Below, piece after piece: positions 6,935 through 10,503 of a stretch of 10,503 nucleotides of DNA (its first letter is position 1; the number at the start of each line of letters is the position of its first letter). Origin of the DNA: Bdellovibrio sp. (GTDB taxonomy: Bacteria; Bdellovibrionota; Bdellovibrionia; Bdellovibrionales; Bdellovibrionaceae); the NCBI GenBank assembly GCA_019104905.1, contig JAHRXB010000201.1, positions 1-10,503 on the forward strand, read 5' to 3'. The translations under genes were made by a program, and so were the position numbers. The notes beneath the pieces are model-generated. The model had not been told where the DNA came from. It made no database searches and saw only the letters and a list, made by a program, of their open reading frames with translations.

Positions 6935-8026
6935 TTATTCCTCAATCGTAAGATGCCCGATGGCCTCTTTAATCTTTTGAATGGACTGATTCTTTTCTGG
7001 CGTCGCGGTTCCTTCTTTGATTTCATAACGACGGCCTTGATACAGGTAATAGATATAATCCTGCAGTGTTTCTTCAGATATCAGAGGGTGGAGGTTCGCC
7101 ATGTTGCGCACTTCCTTCAGAAGATCCGCAGCGAAGGCCAGCGTCGCGACAGCGGCGTTTTCTGGTCTTTTTAGGTCCCCTTTATCGATGTTGTATTTCT
7201 CGACGATGACCGGTGGGATTTTTTTGATTTGGGTGGGGCCTCGGCTGTTTTGATCTGTATCCAAGCCGTTCCCTTTGAAAATTGAAACCACCACGGGGAT
7301 ATTTTGTTTCAATCGGTATTTCCAATTTGTTCCAAATTGCGTTTCTGGTGAGAGAACTCCGAATGCGAATTCCGCTAACATATTGTATTCATCGTTTTCC
7401 AAATTGAGCAAAGCCATCAAGGTCGCTTTCTCATCTTGAAGGGTGCGCACGTACTTTTTAATAAAAGTATCGGCGTAGTCGACGGTGAACTCACTGTGAC
7501 GAATTTCGTTGTTTAAGGGGCTATAGTTGAAAAGAGGGCGGTTGCGCAGCACTCGGGCCGCGTTGAAGGTGATTTTGTGATTACGAAGACGGAAACGATG
7601 GTCTTCAGATTCAGGAAGAACATAGATGGTCGTCCCCGGAGAGATTCGCAGGTCCCCGACGAAAAGAGCGTGTACCGAAAGATCTTTTTCTGCCTTTCCA
7701 TAGTGAAAAGAGCCCTTGGCTCCGGCATAGGAGTAAATTCCTGCGCCGCCACGACCGAGTTCATCCCCTGGGTAGGTTTGTACGGTCGACTTTTCAAGAA
7801 GAGTCCCTTTTTCAGAAAAGAAGAAGGCCGATTTTGACTTTTTATTCACGATTACATAAGAGGCGTCACTGTACTTCTGATGAAAGAAGTGAATCGCAGC
7901 TTCGCTGCCCTCGGTATTAATCCGTTTCTTTTCTTTGGCGTAGTCCGCATAGATCTCGGCCGCGGAGGCGGAAGACAATCCAAGAAGGACACTTACTAGA
8001 ATTGAGAGGAAACGAAATGATATCAT
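6935..8026 (-). CDS. Exported two-part protein with a probable divergent lysozyme/lytic-transglycosylase fold C-terminus
   Basis: A 363-residue protein with a clear signal peptide (MISFRFLSILVSVLLGLSSASA, cleavage near residue 22), so periplasmic or secreted. I cannot assign it firmly to a named family. The C-terminal part (about 205-335) resembles the GH23 layout: a candidate catalytic Glu228 in LSPETQFG, SRGPTQIKKIP (261-271) like the GLMQI/GPMQI signature, DLKRPENAAVATLAFAADLL (284-303) like the conserved helix after it, and YYLYQGRR (326-333) where AYNAG normally sits. The N-terminal part (about 50-160) has beta-rich patterns (YVIVNKKSKSAFFFSEKGTLL, GIYSYAG, GTTIYVLPE) faintly like L,D-transpeptidase domains, but there is no cysteine in the whole protein, so that activity is not supported. 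Start: ATG 8026, with ACGGAG eight bases before it. The ATG overlaps the stop of the PLD-like gene by four bases (ATGA), indicating translational coupling. A noncatalytic wall-binding protein is the main alternative. Confidence 0.6.
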   Translation of the reverse strand: MISFRFLSILVSVLLGLSSASAAEIYADYAKEKKRINTEGSEAAIHFFHQKYSDASYVIVNKKSKSAFFFSEKGTLLEKSTVQTYPGDELGRGGAGIYSYAGAKGSFHYGKAEKDLSVHALFVGDLRISPGTTIYVLPESEDHRFRLRNHKITFNAARVLRNRPLFNYSPLNNEIRHSEFTVDYADTFIKKYVRTLQDEKATLMALLNLENDEYNMLAEFAFGVLSPETQFGTNWKYRLKQNIPVVVSIFKGNGLDTDQNSRGPTQIKKIPPVIVEKYNIDKGDLKRPENAAVATLAFAADLLKEVRNMANLHPLISEETLQDYIYYLYQGRRYEIKEGTATPEKNQSIQKIKEAIGHLTIEE

Positions 8027-9777
8027 TGATCACGCTCCGTAGTGCTTTCGTTATCGTCTCCTAAGGTGTCGGGGAGGGCTCGGAGGTTGCGACGATTGGC
8101 TTCTTGGGTGACCGATTTTTGTGAGTTGTTAAACAGATAATAGAAGAATCCGCGCGCTTGCTGCACGATCCGCTTGTCTTTTACGATAAGAATCTGTTCA
8201 TTGTTTGATTCGGCATTTTCGCTGGGATTAAAGGAGGTCCCCAAAACCGCCAAGGACTCTTCGGGGAAAATGAAAACCTTGTGATGAATCTTGGAGGTGG
8301 TTTTAAGGGCGGTGCCATCTTCTAAGCGGAAGTGTCTTTCTCCATAGACCTCTGGGGCCGTACGAATGTTCTGTTGAAGATTTGTAACCCCCAGGGATCC
8401 CAGTGCCTGGAGGATCGGGGCTTCGGCGTCGACATAATATTTGCCTGTGGGGAGATCTTTTTTGAGACCCGAGAGAGAAAGGAAAACACTCCATTCGCGC
8501 AAAGCAAAAGGCGTGTCGCCCACGGAACGAAACTCAAAGCGACCTCGTTCGTCCATATCTCGTTTTGCTCGTTGGTAAAGAGCTTCTTGAATCTGTTTTG
8601 AAGAGAAAGCGAAATGAACGGCCTCAATGGGGCCTTGAGTGTTTTGAATCAACGGAACAAAGATGCTCTTATTGACGTCGCCATCACCGCCCTTAGGGGA
8701 AAAAGACAAGATGATATAGGGCGCCTCTTTAGCACCTTGTTTATTGCCAAATATTTTAAAACTTCCACCGATGGGATATTGGCTTTGTCCGCGAATTTTG
8801 AATTCCAACGTTTTGCGCAGTTCTGCTTGAGTCACTTGCGCAGGCAAGGACCCCAGAATGATCAGTGCGTGGTTGGCATTGGGAATGGAATACACAGGTC
8901 TTTTTTCAGGGGGAAGTTGAACCAGATCTCCTTCCGGCCCAATGCAGCTTTGAGTGAAGTTCCCTGACAAGAAGAGGACGGCGGCACGCGGACCGAACGG
9001 ATCGCGCACAATGATTTTTTGATGGTTCAGACCGACCGAGTTCACGGCGACGGTTTTAAAATTAGCACTTTCCAAACTTGCTAAAGAATCAAAGATGGCT
9101 TTAACCTCACTGCGGGCGGCAATGGTGCCGGCATCAATGCCGCCATGGACTTTGACATTCTTTTTGAGGTGTTGATTCTTGAGTGCCTCGGCCACCACTT
9201 GCAAATCGAAGTCAAAAACGTTGTACCAGATCTCCTGCTCTGCCCCGGCAATAAAATCCACAACCACTTGGCGCAAATCATCTCCCGGCAAAACTTTGCT
9301 CTGTGGATCAGTGGGGTTTTGCAAGTGGGGATGATTTACAAAAAGTCTCATCGCACGGTAGCCCGGGGCATCCCCAGGAAGAGTCAGAAGGGCTGGGTTG
9401 GTAGGGCTGGCGTAGTTTTCGATCTGCTTGAGGAACTCGGGCGATTGCACCAAGCTCTTAAGTTCTGTTTTGACGGTTTTAAGAAATTCCGCATAAGCCT
9501 CGGGTGACTCAGATTGAGACACGGCCATGCGGGAAAGAGCTTGTTCGACCAAAGGAATGTATTCGGGTTTGTTTTGAAGGATGAAGACGATCTGACTTTG
9601 CGTGAGAGGGGTTTTTTGTTGAATCAAAGCTTCATTCAACGCTTTGTAGAGGTCTTTGTTCGTCATGACCTTGTAGGTGGTATCAAAAATCTTGGGGTAG
9701 TCATAGCTGAGCGCCTGACCGGAAAGAGCCAAAAACAGAACGAACAAAAAACTGAAGAAACGAAGTGACTTCATCAT
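8023..9777 (-). CDS. Exported phospholipase D-superfamily protein, two HKD-type motifs
   Basis: A 584-residue protein with a signal peptide (residues 1 to about 24, ending near GQALS), so predicted outside the cytoplasm. A helical segment at about 30-130 has no recognised domain. Two PLD repeats follow. The first (about 165-280) has VDFIAGAEQEIWYNVFDFDL and a full HxKx4D motif: His252, Lys254, Asp259 in NHQKIIVRD, then LSGNFTQS. The second (about 370-545) has IHHKVFIFPEE (His498, Lys500) and GTSFNPSENAESNNEQ, the usual partner motif, but Pro505 stands where the motif Asp is expected. PLD-superfamily enzymes cleave phosphodiesters (phospholipids, nucleic acids or cardiolipin-type substrates) through the two histidines, both present here; the substrate is not predictable. 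Start: ATG 9777 or the adjacent ATG 9774, neither with a close ribosome binding site; TTG 9783 is an in-frame alternative. The stop overlaps the next gene's ATG. Confidence 0.85.
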   Translation of the reverse strand: MMKSLRFFSFLFVLFLALSGQALSYDYPKIFDTTYKVMTNKDLYKALNEALIQQKTPLTQSQIVFILQNKPEYIPLVEQALSRMAVSQSESPEAYAEFLKTVKTELKSLVQSPEFLKQIENYASPTNPALLTLPGDAPGYRAMRLFVNHPHLQNPTDPQSKVLPGDDLRQVVVDFIAGAEQEIWYNVFDFDLQVVAEALKNQHLKKNVKVHGGIDAGTIAARSEVKAIFDSLASLESANFKTVAVNSVGLNHQKIIVRDPFGPRAAVLFLSGNFTQSCIGPEGDLVQLPPEKRPVYSIPNANHALIILGSLPAQVTQAELRKTLEFKIRGQSQYPIGGSFKIFGNKQGAKEAPYIILSFSPKGGDGDVNKSIFVPLIQNTQGPIEAVHFAFSSKQIQEALYQRAKRDMDERGRFEFRSVGDTPFALREWSVFLSLSGLKKDLPTGKYYVDAEAPILQALGSLGVTNLQQNIRTAPEVYGERHFRLEDGTALKTTSKIHHKVFIFPEESLAVLGTSFNPSENAESNNEQILIVKDKRIVQQARGFFYYLFNNSQKSVTQEANRRNLRALPDTLGDDNESTTERDQ

Positions 9778-9807
9778 GCCCAAAGACAGAGCAAGAAGTC
9801 TGCCTCC
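9774..9807 (-). promoter_or_regulatory. Possible six-codon leader ORF with strong ribosome binding site before the PLD-like gene
   Basis: On the minus strand GGAGG (9807-9803) lies eight bases from a TTG (9794-9792). From that TTG a short frame, TTG CTC TGT CTT TGG GCA, stops at TGA (9776-9774), which overlaps the PLD-like ATG at 9777 as ATGA. The only good ribosome binding site in the region is therefore 25 bases from the PLD-like ATG and in the wrong frame for it, but well placed to start this mini-ORF and hand ribosomes on by coupling. The geometry is read directly from the sequence; its function is inferred. Confidence 0.3.
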
Positions 9808-9820
9808 GGGGGGACGATAT

Positions 9821-9848
9821 ATTGAAGATAAAGTCAGGATTTCGACAA
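9821..9848 (-). promoter_or_regulatory. Weak promoter candidate for the PLD-like/lysozyme-like pair
   Basis: In the 110-base gap upstream of the PLD-like gene, the minus strand shows TTGTCG (9848-9843) and, after 16 bases, TTCAAT (9826-9821), each matching four of six sigma70-type consensus bases. The region between is A/T rich. Position and spacing fit, but the hexamers are weak and read-through from the oxidase gene is possible. Confidence 0.25.
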
Positions 9849-9871
9849 GAAACCCTGAGCAGTGACAAATT

Positions 9872-9908
9872 GGGCGCTCGGACGACCCTATTCTGGGCAG
9901 TAGCGCCC
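9872..9908 (-). terminator. GC-rich stem-loop spanning the oxidase stop codon
   Basis: GGGCGCT (9872-9878) pairs perfectly with AGCGCCC (9902-9908), and a small inner stem, CCC (9886-9888) with GGG (9895-9897), can form inside the 23-base loop. The TAG stop of the flavoprotein gene (9890-9888) lies within it. On the minus strand the stem is followed by AATTTG, not a proper U-run. It may be a weak terminator, a 3' end stabiliser or chance. Stem strength is clear; the role is not. Confidence 0.4.
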
Positions 9909-10503
9909 GGGGGCAATCACTCCCTTGGGGTCAAAGACGCTCTTGAGTCTTTTGACGACTTGCCAGTAGTCGCTCTTAGAGTCGACAACAAGATCCATCA
10001 TGGCAATGTTGGTACGATACTGGGGATAACCAAGATCATTTAAGTTCTCAGTCATGCGTCTGACTAGGTTGTGAACTTTATCGACTTGTTCTTTGACGTC
10101 ACGTTCATAGTGAATGCTGATGACCGCTTCTACAACCTGCGGGGTCACAAGATTTAGAGTGATCGCATATTCAAAACCCGAAGAGCCCAAGGTGGAGTAA
10201 ACTTCCTTCAACATCCGCTCTACATCCTGGGATTTGAAAGGGACAAAAGGCACGTTATAAATAAATCCTGCCTTGCCGCCATCCAGTTGATCTGGGGATT
10301 GTAACTCTTTTTGAGGAGTGATGGGCCACCAGATGCTGGGCAATGTTTTTTCGGTAGGGACCCCGATCGTGAGGCCACGCACCACTTGGGAGACATGGAA
10401 AAGAGCACGCTTTTCTTTCAGAAACGGCAGCTTGAGTAAAACCCGAATAACGCGATTGGTGCGTTCATCCAACAAGGTGCAAGCTCCCCCGCACGATTTC
10501 GCA
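9888..10503 (-). CDS. C-terminal part of a VAO/4-cresol dehydrogenase-type FAD-linked oxidase
   Basis: The minus-strand frame is open to the right edge, so only about the last 205 residues are seen. A TTG at 10475 is not a credible start because coding continues upstream through AKSCGGACTLDERTNR. The visible part matches the C-terminal substrate-binding cap and terminal segment of the vanillyl-alcohol oxidase / 4-cresol dehydrogenase flavoprotein family: LTIGVPTEK, a Trp-Trp-Pro block, VPFVPFKSQDVERML, SSGFEYAITLNLV, GYPQYRTNIAMMDLV, and the near-universal ending VFDPKGVIAPGRYCPE. These enzymes oxidise para-substituted phenols or related alcohols with FAD held by an N-terminal PP-loop domain; that domain and the flavin-linking residue are outside the window, so the substrate and covalent flavin state cannot be judged. 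It lies 110 bases upstream of the PLD-like gene on the same strand; a functional link between them is not evident. Confidence 0.82.
   Translation of the reverse strand, partial: AKSCGGACTLLDERTNRVIRVLLKLPFLKEKRALFHVSQVVRGLTIGVPTEKTLPSIWWPITPQKELQSPDQLDGGKAGFIYNVPFVPFKSQDVERMLKEVYSTLGSSGFEYAITLNLVTPQVVEAVISIHYERDVKEQVDKVHNLVRRMTENLNDLGYPQYRTNIAMMDLVVDSKSDYWQVVKRLKSVFDPKGVIAPGRYCPE

Noticed and set aside
7560..7900. Active L,D-transpeptidase (YkuD) domain in the lysozyme-like protein
   Set aside because: The patterns are faint and the protein contains no cysteine, which the reaction requires. It is kept only as a remote fold possibility.
8614..8967. 117-residue plus-strand frame antisense to the PLD-like gene
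   Set aside because: It lies wholly within a well-supported gene on the other strand, has no recognisable motifs and no supporting ribosome binding site. It is most likely a shadow frame.
9145..9507. 120-residue plus-strand frame antisense to the PLD-like gene
   Set aside because: Its composition is that of a reverse-strand shadow, and the opposite frame holds the first PLD repeat with clear motifs.

Overview
The window looks like chromosomal DNA of a Gram-negative bacterium with a periplasm and an outer membrane. One gene has a lipobox lipoprotein signal, four have or probably have Sec-type signal peptides, and the enzyme families act on cell wall or envelope. Base composition is near 50% G+C and even throughout, and genes are tightly packed. 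The combination of families (DUF3465, YheT-like hydrolase, Agl23-like glycosyltransferase, Slt- and MltD-type lytic transglycosylases, secreted phospholipase D-like protein) fits a Bdellovibrio-like predatory bacterium. That assignment is an impression from gene content and style, not a database result. I see no tRNA, rRNA, CRISPR array, transposase or integrase.

Plus-strand block (1 to about 6921): five genes run in the same direction. They are a 5'-truncated exported DUF3465 protein; a YheT-type alpha/beta hydrolase overlapping it by 19 bases; an Agl23-type membrane glycosyltransferase 33 bases further on; an Slt-type soluble lytic transglycosylase whose ribosome binding site lies inside the end of the glycosyltransferase gene; and, after 67 bases, an MltD-type lipoprotein transglycosylase with three clear LysM repeats. 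A strong intrinsic terminator hairpin closes the block at 6888-6921.

Minus-strand block (10503 down to 6935): read on the minus strand, this begins with the C-terminal third of a vanillyl-alcohol-oxidase/4-cresol-dehydrogenase-type flavoprotein that runs off the window. A 110-base gap with a possible promoter and a stem-loop follows. Next is an exported phospholipase D-superfamily protein, joined by an ATGA stop/start overlap to an exported protein that I read as a divergent lysozyme/transglycosylase fold behind an unassigned N-terminal domain. This block converges on the plus-strand block at the shared hairpin.

About 5 kb is therefore devoted to cutting or handling the envelope: two classical lytic transglycosylases, a probable third divergent one, and a secreted PLD-like enzyme translated together with it. 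The coupled PLD-like plus lysozyme-like pair is the least ordinary part of the window and the best candidate for an undescribed two-protein system. Its function is inferred from motifs only.
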